A DNA stretch of 64,000 bases from Viola odorata (lineage: Eukaryota; Streptophyta; Magnoliopsida; Malpighiales; Violaceae): positions 47,404,158-47,468,157 of the forward strand of contig OY829540.1 in NCBI GenBank assembly GCA_963691705.1, read 5' to 3'. Below are positions 1 through 10,542 of the stretch, piece after piece. The notes beneath the pieces were generated by a model that worked only from the letters and a program-made list of their open reading frames with translations, did not search any database and had not been told where the DNA came from. The translations under genes and the position numbers were made by a program. How positions within the stretch are numbered: the first letter of the stretch is position 1; each line of letters begins with the position of its first letter.

Positions 1-1487
1 ATATATCATTTAACATACGAACATTTTAATATCATTTAAACACAACAATAAAAAGCATACGAATGTTTTATGCAATTTTAACATGTTATAAAAGCATACG
101 AATATTTTTATTAATTTAAACATGTTATAAAAGCATACGAACATTTTGCACAATTTTGACGAAAATTAATGGGCTGGGCCCCACCTTTTAGATTTTTGGA
201 CATGACAAAATGGGCTTGGAATTAATCCAAGCCCAAAACCTTCTAATTAAAACAAATGGATTTGGCAAAGGCCAAGCCCATCACCTTTCTTATTTAAAAA
301 TTTCGCCCAGCATCATCTTCTTCCCTTTCTTCTTCACGTCGCCGGCCACCATGGCCGGTGACTCAAGCTTAGACAAACCCCTAAAATCTACCCAAAACAG
401 CCCCAATCATCATGGTATCAAAGCAGTAGATCAAGGCAACAAGAACAACAAGTGAATTTAAGCAAAACAGTGGCCAATTTTCACATGGAATAATTAAGCT
501 ATTTAACATGCATTTTTGTGATTAATTAGCTAGAGCAAGCAAGCAATTAAATTGAAGCAAGGGAAGCATAATTAGCATGAAGACTAAACATGTGAGGCAA
601 GTTCTAGCAATTTATTTCATGCTTTAGAGACAAAACGAAAATTTAAAGAGAAGCTAGTGAGAGAGAGTTTACTTTCCAGGAGAGCTTTGGACCAAGAAGG
701 ATGAGCAAGAAATGGACATTAAGAGGAGGATTTGGTGCCCTTGTTTCGTTGCTTGAAGGTCTCTATTTATAGGGGAAGGTTGAGTCGGTTTCGAGGGAGC
801 TTGTGGCTGCAAATCGCCGGGGGAGGTGGAAGGTGAACAGTGGCCGGAGTGGAGGCCAAGTTTGGGCTTGTGTGGCTAGGGATTGCCGATGGGATGTTTG
901 GTGATGATGAATTGTAGTCGGAAAACCTAGCTAGGAAGAAATGTGAGGTAATTTTGGATATTTATGCATTAATTGTCATTAATGCATGAATTTGAATACG
1001 AATGGGATATTTTGGTACGAGCGAATTCGTACGAAAGTGAAAATAAATCCGAGCCGAGGAAACCACGACGTGTAGAAAAATAAGACAAGAAAACTAGTGT
1101 ACAGTAAATAAACGAGAAGTTTGAGTTAACGTATTTATTTTCTCTTTCGGAAATGTCAAAAGGTTCGGACGCAAAATAAATGCCCTTACGGTAAAAATTG
1201 AACGAAACCAAACGAGAGGGTGTGAGAGAAAAATAGTACGTATTTATCAATTAAAGAAATTACGCGTCCGACCCACGATCCCGGGAAACTTACTCGGGAC
1301 TGATAGAAGTTCGCGTAAAGACAGTCGAAAGTACGAAAAATGAGAAGGCACGAAATGACACAGAATATTAAACAAACTAGCCTAGGACCAAAAATCGACA
1401 AAAATTTGACCTAGACGAGCTATTAAATGCGGTAAACTTAAAATACGAAAATAAGTTGTGACGTAAGTCAAAATTCAGGTAGCAACA
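1..1487 (-). repeat. 3' LTR of the gag-only element (partial)
   Basis: Matches 12055-13521 almost base for base and ends in CA just before the purine tract. Position 1 corresponds to 12055, so about 1.5 kb of the LTR lies left of the window. Differences include a missing stretch of roughly 13 bases near 260 and small changes near 345. A minus-strand TATA-like box lies at 763-771. Short open frames within it are not genes. Confidence 0.92.
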
Positions 1488-1504
1488 GTTGCCCCCTCTT
1501 TACT
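1488..1504 (-). other. Polypurine tract of the gag-only element
   Basis: On the minus strand this reads AGTAAAGAGGGGGCAAC and sits directly before the TG start of the 3' LTR. The same tract occurs at 57644-57660 beside the LTR of the second Tat-type element. It is the expected primer for plus-strand synthesis. Confidence 0.85.
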
Positions 1505-1632
1505 GTCTGATCAAAAATACAGTGTAACTGAAATTTTTGAGTAGCAGTAAAGACGGTTGCCCCAGGTATTTACCATGTCTTTAATACATCATAACTGGTT
1601 GAGACGTGGAATTATGAACGAAAATGTGAAAT

Positions 1633-1915
1633 AATCGCTCAAGGAGGAGTAATAATTACGCAGGAAAGTAGTCGCTCGGGGAGGAGTATTTTAGATAGAC
1701 ATGAAAGTAGTCGCTCAAAGAGGAGTATTTAGATATAATATGCGGAAAAGTAGTCGCTCAAGGAGGAGTAGTTTAGATAGACAGGAATGTAACGAAAGTA
1801 GTCGCTCAAGGAGGAGTAATAATTATGCAAAAATGTAGAATTATGTAAGAAATGTAGTCGCTCAAGGAGGAGTAATAATTATGCAGAAATGTAGTCGCTC
1901 AAGGAGGAGTATTTT
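1633..1915. repeat. Short tandem repeat, GTCGCTCAAGGAGGAGTA type
   Basis: About seven imperfect copies of a 30-45-base unit with the core GTCGCTCAAGGAGGAGTA, often followed by ATAATTATGC. It lies in the 3' untranslated part of the gag-only element. The second Tat-type element has a related GTCGCTCTGGGAGGAG array at 57760-58680. Confidence 0.85.
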
Positions 1916-2119
1916 GGTTTGCAGAAAGGTAGATGATGGAATTTTGTAAATGAGAGTTGTAACGTACCTTCGCTCGGATATTGATTGAGGGTAACATACC
2001 TTTGTTCTGATGTTGATTTGATAGCGGGGGTGGCATGTGAACTGAAATGTTAGGGGACCTTGGCCTCCACATGACCTAGGAAGTGGGTGATCTTGCACTA
2101 CTGCGAACTCCTTGTGTGA

Positions 2120-2405
2120 CGATAAACCGTGTGAAATGGTAAGTGGGGGTATTGCACCTCCGCGAACTTACCGTGCAAAAAATAAGGTAAAAATAAGGTG
2201 GTAAGTGGGGGTATTGCACCTCCGCGAACTTACTGTGCAAAAAAATAAAGCGGTAAGTGGGGGGTATTGCACCTCCGCGAACTTACTGTGCGAAAAATAA
2301 GGTGTAAGTGGGGGTATTGCACCTCCGCGAACTTACTGTGGGAAAAATAAAGTGGTAAGTGGGGGTATTGCACCTCCGCGAACTTACTGTGCGAAAACTA
2401 AGGTG
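2120..2405. repeat. Tandem repeat of 50-62 bases, five copies
   Basis: Five copies of a unit containing GTATTGCACCTCCGCGAACT, with cores starting near 2151, 2213, 2266, 2316 and 2367. A weaker sixth copy lies near 2085. It is in the non-coding 3' part of the gag-only element. Confidence 0.9.
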
Positions 2406-2935
2406 GTAACGTACCTTTACCTGGATATTGACGGCTCAAGTTGGATACCTCGTGATTTTGCGGATTGTTGCTCCGTTTTTTCATAACTTGATTGGATTTG
2501 TTGATGAAATTTCAAGACAAAGGGCATTATAACGATTTTCTCATCGAAGACCCATGGTTGAGGAGTGGTAACGTTCTCCATTCGTTTGTTGATTGGATTT
2601 TAATGAAAATCCAAGGCGAGGGCTTTACAACGATTTCTTCATCGAAGACCCATGGTTAAGGACATGATTCCAATGAAGCATATCTGTGTCCTGCAAATTG
2701 GAAGGAAGCAAACACGAAGAAGCAACAGACAGAAAAAGGAGAGAGTAATTGACCTATGATAAAAATATCAAATATTCCTACATTTTACCCATGACTTGCC
2801 CCCAAGTTTTTTTTTTTTTTTTGTGTTTGGAATGAAAATGATTTCTTTGTTTAAGAAAATAAATTCAAGCATTTTCTTTGAAAAATGTTCGTTCAGTTTT
2901 CGTTATATAAACATGATTGATACAAGTGTAGATAA

Positions 2936-3166
2936 CGTCTGCGTCTTGTTCAAGAAATAACGACCTCAAGAACAAGACTTTCCCGTTACATGTAAACGTA
3001 AGCAACCCTTATCGGATATTAGTGTTTGCGCTCACGCTCAGAAAATAGGGCTATGTGTTTACACTCCTAGAAATGCAATAACCATAGCACAAAAATTAAA
3101 TTTGCAATGTCAATCCGAGTGAATAGACTTCCAATGAAGATGCACATGCATGGGCCTGCTAATAAT
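2936..3166. other. Conserved non-coding block A in the gag-only element
   Basis: Strongly similar to 58768-59012 in the second Tat-type element, and in its second half to 48661-48800 in the Athila-like element. Shared words include CTCACGCTCAGAAA, GTGTTTACACTC and GATGCACATGCATGGGC. No long frame is conserved. It lies between the coding part and the 3' LTR in all three elements, in the same orientation. Confidence 0.8.
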
Positions 3167-3516
3167 CAATCGGACTTTGCGAGGAAGGAAAAAGGAGGAT
3201 TTTGTAGAAGAAAAGGAAAAGTGTTATGTGTTTTTATTGCGAAAATGTTTTAATGAGTTTGTGCTCGACGACTGATTATGATAAGGACAAATTGTGGTGA
3301 ACGACGCTCGACGATTTGATCGTGGTGAGAGCAAAGTGCACAAATCCTTGAGTCTTTGCTGGAGATGTTTCTTCTTGATTGTTTTGAGGGTCACTGTGCC
3401 CAAGTTCTGTGATATTTATAGGGAATGATCTCCTTTCCTTTTGAGATCATTTTGTTGTTTTGACAGTTTTTTGGTATGTGCTTGCTTCTTCTGTTGTTTT
3501 GTGTTCCTTGAACACT

Positions 3517-3665
3517 TTTTTTTTTTTTGATTCTTTTGATCTTCTTTTTTTTCCTTTTGTTCCTTTTTTCTTCTTTTTTTCTTTTTTCTTTTTTTTTCTT
3601 TTTCTTTTTCCCCTTTTTTGGTTCCCTTTTTTTTGTTCTTCTTTTTTTCTTCTTCTTTTTTGTTT
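3517..3665. repeat. Pyrimidine-rich (T/C) tract
   Basis: About 150 bases almost wholly T and C on the plus strand. Apparent frames here are low-complexity Phe/Leu or Lys/Glu/Arg runs and are not genes. The other Tat-type element has an equivalent T-rich stretch at 59550-59690 between blocks A and C. Confidence 0.9.
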
Positions 3666-3974
3666 TGCAAGCAAAGCAAGTACAATCTCTTGTTTGGTCT
3701 ATCATCCTCTCTGTTTTTGGCAGAAACCTCCAAGTCTTGATTTATTTTGGCCTTCTTCTGACGTTGTTTTGTCAGCGATCCTCTGAAGGTTCCTTCTTGT
3801 CCTTCCCTTGTTAGATGTATATTTTCAACTCGTTGTTTAGCGGTCCCAGTCGATAACTAACTCACTTGGTTAAAAGGCTTTTGGGTGTTTTGATAGAGTC
3901 GCACATGGTGTACGAAGTATACATTTAAGGGCAAAAAGGTTGAAAATGAAAATGTGGAAGAAAAGCAAAGCGAA

Positions 3975-4185
3975 GTCCCATGTCATCTTACCGTTATCCC
4001 ATGTCTGATAGTTCATGTACCCTGGATATTATGCAAATCTAATTAGCACCTAGTTTAGCATTTACACTCATGAAAGAAACAAGGCGTGAAGGCCCAAAAT
4101 ACTCACAAGGATATGTTTGTGATCGCTTACATCTAAACATGCCATGGATATAAGAGTTAACAGACAAGATCATGCATGTTTATAT
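3975..4185. other. Conserved non-coding block C in the gag-only element
   Basis: Aligns along its length with 60017-60222 (second Tat-type element) and more distantly with 50903-51095 (Athila-like element). Shared words include TATCCCATGTCT, GGATATTATGC, TTACACTCATGAA and GGATATAAGAG. No conserved open frame is visible. Confidence 0.8.
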
Positions 4186-4470
4186 AATTTCTAATGAACG
4201 CAAAATGATGAATGCTTTGATTCAAAAGGTTCAAAAACGTGGGATGATTTTTGGTTTTGATTGATTTTTTTTCCTTCTTTTTTTTTTTAGCCCAAGTAGA
4301 ACATGTATAAAGAGAAAAAATTTCGAAATACTAAGAATTTTAGCAAACATTACGCATGCATTCTTGCAATAATGTAAATTTTAAAATTACAAAATTGTAA
4401 ATTGTGAAAACATACATTACGGAAACGTAAATTGCGGAAAGGAAAATTGCAAAAACATAAAGGACAACTT

Positions 4471-4836
4471 CCCTTAAAAATGAGCTTTGACATTTTTCGA
4501 CGCCTTCTTTTGGTCGTCACTTCATTCGCTTGCCCCCAAGTTTACAAGTCTCGTTGCACTCTCTTGAAAAATGAGCTTTGACATTTTTCAACGCCTTCTT
4601 TTGGTCGTCACTTCATTCGCTTGCCCCCAAGTTTACAAGTCTCGTTGCACCTGAAATGTAAAATTGCGAAAATAAAAATTATGAAAACATAAATCACGGA
4701 AGCGTAAATTGCGAAAGGGGACATTGTAAACACAAAGGACAACTCCCTTGAAAAATGAGCTTTGACATTTTTCAACGCCTTCCTTTGGTCGTCACTTCAT
4801 TCGCTTGCTCCCAAGTTTACAAGCCTCGTTGCACCT
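4471..4836. repeat. Three copies of an ~89-base repeat
   Basis: Three near-identical copies start near 4471, 4563 and 4747. Each contains TGAGCTTTGACATTTTTC, a TTGGTCGTCACTTCATTC core and CAAGTTTACAAG. Copies 1 and 2 are adjacent; copy 3 follows a spacer of about 95 bases that itself repeats sequence found at 4380-4470. Confidence 0.88.
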
Positions 4837-5799
4837 GAATTGAAGAGACAATTAAATAGTAAATTCATAGGGAAAGGGTATCCCAAGATGTTGAATTTTA
4901 AAATTAACGAAAATAGAAATGTTGAAAAGAACACGTGGGTTGCCTCCCACGAAGCGCCCTTGTTTAAAGTCGGAGGCTCGACTATGGTGAAGCTTCTTTT
5001 CACGCATGTGAAAGATTGACGAAAGTAGAGGTGTGAACCGCTTCGCCCAAGTTTAGTTGTCAACATTTCTGACGGTTCCATCATAGCATCTTGAAGAATA
5101 GCCATTAAGTTCTTAAATAGTGTTCTAGATGAGAATGGTCTCTTCATCACCCTTGCTCGTGTGTATAAAAACACTCACCTGTTGAAACATGTGTGGACGC
5201 ACCCGCCTATCATCGTACCTATAAAACTTAGCATTGGGTTAATGGGGTTAGTCAAAACGTGGTTCTTGTGACCCCTAACTACTCCTAGGTGCGGCCGACA
5301 CCACTCTTCCCTTTTGTTATTTAAAACTCAAAAGATTTGACGTGTAAGTTTTGTCAAAATATTTTTTTTTTAAATTTTTAACCGAAGGGGAACGCAAGTT
5401 CGTATAAAAGGCAACGAGACATGAATATATATTTATATTTTGTTTTTTTTCTTTTTTCTTTTTAACCGAAGGGGAACGCAAGTTCCTATAAAAGACAACA
5501 AAACATGCATATATGTTTACAAGTGGGCATCAAGAAGCGTGATGGCGGTCCAATCGCGCACGGGCCCCCCTCAGACTTCTTCACAAAAATGGCCAAGCCT
5601 TGAGATGATGCTTCTTCTCCGAGTGTGCGGACATGGAAATCTGGAGCTATGCCAACCGTGGTTGATCCGAGTGGACAATTTCGGCCGCATCACCTTTGGT
5701 TACAGGTTTATTTACTCCTTGTGCCTTTTCCTCTACCTCTTCGGGAATCAGTGGGCCTTTCCCTTTGGCTAGCCTTTGTTTCTTAACCTCTTCTGAAAT

Positions 5800-8001
5800 T
5801 TAGTATCTCTCGGTGCGAGTCATGCCTCCAATGTTAAAGGTTTCGACCGCCGACGTAGCGAAGGGAGGAGTTACGACGACTGTGTATCCGTAGTCGAATG
5901 GGACGACGTGCAAGTCTTGGCTATGAGTGTTCTGAGCGAACTGGAAGACTAGCCTGAGTGGTGTTGCAATGGGTGCCTCGGCTTGAGCTACACATTTGAA
6001 GGTATATGGGGTGGGAGGTCCATCCTCAATGGCGCCGATTTCCTTTATTCGGCGGGTGTCCTTTTCAGCTTGGATCACCCCGAAATCCACGAGTTGCTTC
6101 AATTTTTTCATAAAAAGACCGCAGTCTTGGATTTTATGGTCTCTTGCCCGATGACAAAATAAACAAATGCTCAAACCTCCTTGTGAACGTGGTTGGTAAC
6201 CACTCTCGACTAGTGCTGCAAAGAGCTTTTCTCGAGGCAACTCCAAGATGAGAGGGTTGGGATCTTTAACCTTTTCCACGGAGATGACGCTCACCCCTCC
6301 ACTCCCTTGGGTATGGTTTGGGAGAGGGTTGGTGGTGGTGTTAGGCCTGTTAGTTAACCCTTCAAAAGAGATCCATCCGCACTTGATCAAGTAATGGACT
6401 TTGGTTTTAAAGCCAACGCAATTTTCTATGGTATGGCCTAGAGCTCCAGCATGGTATACGCATCTGGTATTAGGATCGTACCACTTTGGGTAGGGGGGTT
6501 GTATAGGTGGGATTGGGGTCGGTGCAATTTGCCCGATCGCTAGAAGACGCTCGTAGATTTCTCCTAAAGGAATTGGAAGAGGTAGTAGTGGTTCCTTTTT
6601 CCAACGGTTGTTCTAGTTATTTTGGTTCTTTGGTGGGTTATATGGTCTAGGTTGTGTGGGTTGTGGCATTTGTGGTGCGAGATATGGATAAGGTGGGAAT
6701 AGCACGGGGTATGGTGGTGGTGCGAAGGGTTGTCGATAGTTGGGCTGGTGGGACACAAAGCCAACTTCTTTCTTTGTGAGAGGTACGTTTTTTGGCGTCG
6801 CCTCGGGGGTAGGAACGATGATCTTCCCTATTTTTATCCCTTGCTCAACTCTTTCTATGATTAAGACCATGTCGAAGAAGTTATTTGATGGGTTGGAGAT
6901 GAGGTAGGTGTAGTAAGGGATTTTGAAGGTGTTCACAAATATGGCTATGAGCTCTTTGTCTCTTAGTGGTGGAGAAATCCTAGCCGCCAGCTCCCTCCAT
7001 CTTTGAGCGTAGGTCTTCACTGATTCGTCAACTTTCTTTTCTAGATCCTGAAGATCGGAGCGGTCTGGTGCCACCTCCATATTGAACTTGTATTGCTTGA
7101 AGAAAGCATCGGATAGGTCTCTCCAAGTCTTGATCTTGGCCCTGTCTAGGCCCATATACCAAGTCAATGCATGCTTAGCCAGACTCTCCCTGAACAGATG
7201 GATCATGAGAGGCTCATTGTGTATCATTTCGGTCATCTTATTGCAGTAGGCCTTAAGGTGAGTCTTTAGGCACTCGACCCTAGTATACTTCTCGAAATCC
7301 AGAACTTTGTACTTAGGAGGCATTACGATCCCTGGGCCCATGCACATGTTTGCTGGGCCCGTAGGGTCAAAGGGGTCCGTTCCTTCAATGGCTCTGAGCC
7401 TTTCTTCTAATAGGCTCAATCTATCCACGTTTGGCCTTTCTACGACAACCGCGTTAGGGCCAAGGGGTAGTAGTGGTGTTGACGTAAATGGTGGATGCGT
7501 CGGATTGATGAAAGGAGGACGTCTTCCCGTAGGGTCGGGGATCACGACTTGAGTGGAGTGGCCCTGAGGTGGGTGGACGCCTTGGGATTCCTGATGAATC
7601 TGATTTTTACCAGGGTCCAAAGTAAGGTTGACTAAGGAATGTTGCAGTGTTGTAGTAACTTCTTCACCTGTGTTGACTACAGGGTTTGTGGTGAAAGGAT
7701 CGATCCACTTCCAATGACCCCCGGGCATAACAAATGATTGGGGTCACGCGGGTCCAGTGATGGTGGAAGAGGAAGGTCCTATCATCTAAGTAGGATCAAA
7801 ACCGGGTGGGAACTCTGAGGTGGCTTCATCTCGCTCTTTTTCGGCCTGAGTGGCCCTCTCTGTAGTAACCCTGACTTGCTCTTCCAACTCTGTTATTCTA
7901 GCAGCCAACATCTCTTCTGTCTTGGCTTGTTCGGCCATTTTTCGCGCTTGAAGTCTAATCACGGGGAGCCTAGGGGGAGTAGTTTTTCTTTGAGGAGCTA
8001 T
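5800..8001 (-). pseudogene. gag: Gag polyprotein of a Tat/Ogre-type element, with in-frame stops
   Basis: One minus-strand frame runs through this interval. It opens with a coiled-coil-like Glu/Ala/Arg stretch; the first ATG is at 7938, and a codon at 8001 may be the older start. It continues through a Retrotrans_gag-type domain (motifs LTWYMGL, TWRDLSDAFFKQY, QRWRELAARI at about 7200-7000). Two Cys/His knuckles typical of this lineage follow: C-x2-H-x5-H-x4-C near 6460 and C-x2-C-x5-H-x4-C near 6150. In-frame stops lie at 7786-7788, 7744-7746, 6610-6612 and 5800-5802, and the frame continues for about 45 further codons after the last. The protein would package element RNA into virus-like particles. 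With only stop-codon changes over 2.2 kb, decay is recent. No protease follows, unlike full Ogre gag-pol. Confidence 0.88.
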
Positions 8002-8589
8002 CGTTAACCTTAAAAAAAACGAAAAAAATGAAATAAAAAGGTTAATATAGGTGATGCAATCCCGAGGCCTCCAAGCTGCTTATTCACTCTTCCGGCCACA
8101 CTTTCACTTAATACTTTGAGGATGGGCGAGAAGATGATACTTTCGTGAAGATATAAAGGAAGCTTTTATTCATTCCAACGACGTAACGCGATCTTGGATG
8201 CTACATTCAAAACCCTTGAAAAAAAACCGTGTGAGTGGCTAGTGTTTTAGCAAGCTGGGAACTCTTCTTTTGTGATGAGTTTTATGAGTATATTTTGTTG
8301 ACTTTGAAGAATGAGGCCATCGTGCCAAGAGGTCTTGAAAACTACTTTGAGCGACGAGAGTTACGTTTATGATGAGCGAAGACGATAGACCCAGCGTGGA
8401 AGTACTTTGGACAACATTCATAGTAGCTCTTTCTCGCAGGTCGACATTCAAACTTGGAGGATGACTTTTAATCAAATTTATGGCGCTCTTTTAGCTATTT
8501 ACGCGTCCATATCGGCCAAAATAAAAGAGTGCGCGATTGCAACCGAAAAGACACAGTTATCCTTGTGTTCTGAATTTTTTTTGTAAGAG

Positions 8590-9475
8590 ATGCGCCACGT
8601 AGAAAATTCTAAAATTTGGTATGGGAAAACTTCAGCCCGTTATCGACGTCTTTCGTGTTTTGACCGAGAGGAAAATCCAAGTAAATAGTATTGATATTGG
8701 CCCAAGAAAAAGAGTGCGCAGCTGAAACTGAGAAGGAGCCACTGTCTTGTATTTAAATTTTCTGTGGAAGATGCGCCACCTAGAAAATTCTGAAATTTGG
8801 TGAGGACATACTTCAATGTGTTATGAACATCTTTCGTGTTTTGGCCCAGTGGGAATTCCGGGCCAAGCGTGTTGACATTTAGCTAAAACAAAATAACGCG
8901 CAGCTGAGACCGAGTAGAGCTTCTATCTTCACGTCTAAATTATTTGCGAAAGATATGTTGCCCAGAACGTTCTTAAAATTGTTTTGGGCATACTTCAATG
9001 TGTTATGAACATCTTTCGTGTTTTGGCCAAGCGGGAATTCCGAGCCAAACGCAATCATATTGTCCAAGAAAAAAGAGTGTGCAGCTGAACCCGAGAAGGC
9101 GCAAACTGCCATTGCGTTCCGAATTTGTTTTTTTTTTTTGTGAGAGTTTGGCTGCCCAGAACTTTATAAAATTTGGTGTAGTTAAATTTCAACCTGTTGC
9201 CGACATCTTTCATGTTCTGTCCAAATGTAAACTCTGAGAAAATCGTATCTATTTTGGCCGAGACAAAAGATTGCGCAGCTGAGGCCGAGAAGGCGCAAAC
9301 TGCCCTCGTATTCCAAAATAATTTCGTGAGAGTTTAGCAGCCCAGAACTTTATGAAATTTGGTGGAGGTGGACTTCTATGTGTGATGAACATCTTTCGTG
9401 TTTTGTTGGAGTGAAAATTTGGAGCCAAACGCATTCATATTGGCCAAGATAAAAGAGTGTGCAGCTGAACCCAAA
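8590..9475. repeat. Leader tandem repeats, about 182-bp unit, five copies
   Basis: A CATCTTTCGTGTTTTGGCC core recurs near 8646, 8828, 9009, 9206 and 9389, a spacing of 181-197 bases. Other words of the unit (AGAGTGCGCAGCTGA, CAGAACTTTATGAAATTTGG) recur in phase. On the element's strand this is the leader between the 5' LTR and gag. Copies have diverged by roughly a quarter. Confidence 0.85.
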
Positions 9476-10522
9476 ATAATTACTTCTTGCGTTCTGAATT
9501 TTTTGTGATCGTATTTTTTTTTTTCAGGGTTAGTCCTTCGTGTTGTGTCTTTTGGCTTTGGGTATTGTTTTTGATTTTGGGGAGAGTCACATATTCGTGA
9601 GTAATGGTCTTTTAACATTTTTTACAGAGTGAAGAGGAAAACTCATAATTTATCCGAATAATTTACGAGCTTTGTCATTGATTTTTTTCCGAAAAGGACA
9701 CAACCAATATATGTCGGATCAACTATCTAGATCTATCCAAAATTTTGGTAGACAAAGGTCTAGGAACCTTGTTTACATGAGGTGGAAAAGATTCGTAGAT
9801 AGCCGTTGTATGATTTTTTTCTACGAAGTCGTCAACCTTGGAAGTTAGGATCCGTTTGCTCGTCCCCAAAGTTATTTCAACGATGCCATCTCCCTTTTTT
9901 GCGCCTCCACTTCTTCCATCTCAATCTTGGTTTGAAATATCAAGAATAAAATCGGATTTCAACATGTCACCCTATTCTGACTGATTGATGTAGCTTGACA
10001 TCCCGAAAGTATTAAGTGAAAGCATCATGGGTGTTGCCATTTGAGTGAATAAGTAAGGTGGGGCTGTTTTACGAGAAGAAAAGAAAATTATTGTGTTAGC
10101 GAAAAAAAATACCACATGAGGAAAATACAAGTATAAAGTAAAACCATAACACATAAACATGGCATTAATAAATAAATGCACGAACATGATGCATATGCTG
10201 GGGTGACTCTGACTCTATTTCTAACTGGCTGAAAAGTTCTCGAATGTTACCCTAAAAGGGGTCCCCCATAAATGGATACGAGAGCGTTGACCGAATCATG
10301 ACAAGGATTCTGGGCGCTCAATCCATTTAGGGGTTCAACATCCGAGTTAGGGTTCATGAAAGCATACTGGGACACAGGTCCGCAGGGCTTCACTAATATC
10401 TTCCTAATCCTATTGGGTATTATAGCCGGCGATAAGCATATAACAATCACCAAAACAATTTATTCAAAACAAGTAAATAATAAAAAAGAAAACACCATAA
10501 AATCGGCTTCGACCCTACTATT

Positions 10523-10539
10523 CCCCAATGAAGTCGCCA
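10523..10539 (-). other. Primer binding site, tRNA-Arg-like
   Basis: On the minus strand this reads TGGCGACTTCATTGGGG, starting with the TGG expected opposite a tRNA CCA end, three bases inside the 5' LTR edge. Ogre/Tat elements use a tRNA-Arg primer with a similar TGGCGACTCC start. The match here is from memory of that family, with at least two differences. Confidence 0.75.
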
Positions 10540-10542
10540 AAC

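Noticed and set aside
969..1401. Minus frames in the left LTR (and the 131-codon version at 13000-13395)
   Set aside because: Both are inside LTR copies; the frame differs between the two copies and matches no protein.
2120..2405. CRISPR-like array
   Set aside because: Regular repeats with variable linkers in a plant retroelement; linkers are similar AT-rich pieces and there are no cas genes. It is an ordinary minisatellite.
3391..3814. Overlapping frames on both strands rich in Lys/Arg or Phe/Leu
   Set aside because: They come from one T/C-rich tract; composition alone keeps them open and several frames are open at once.
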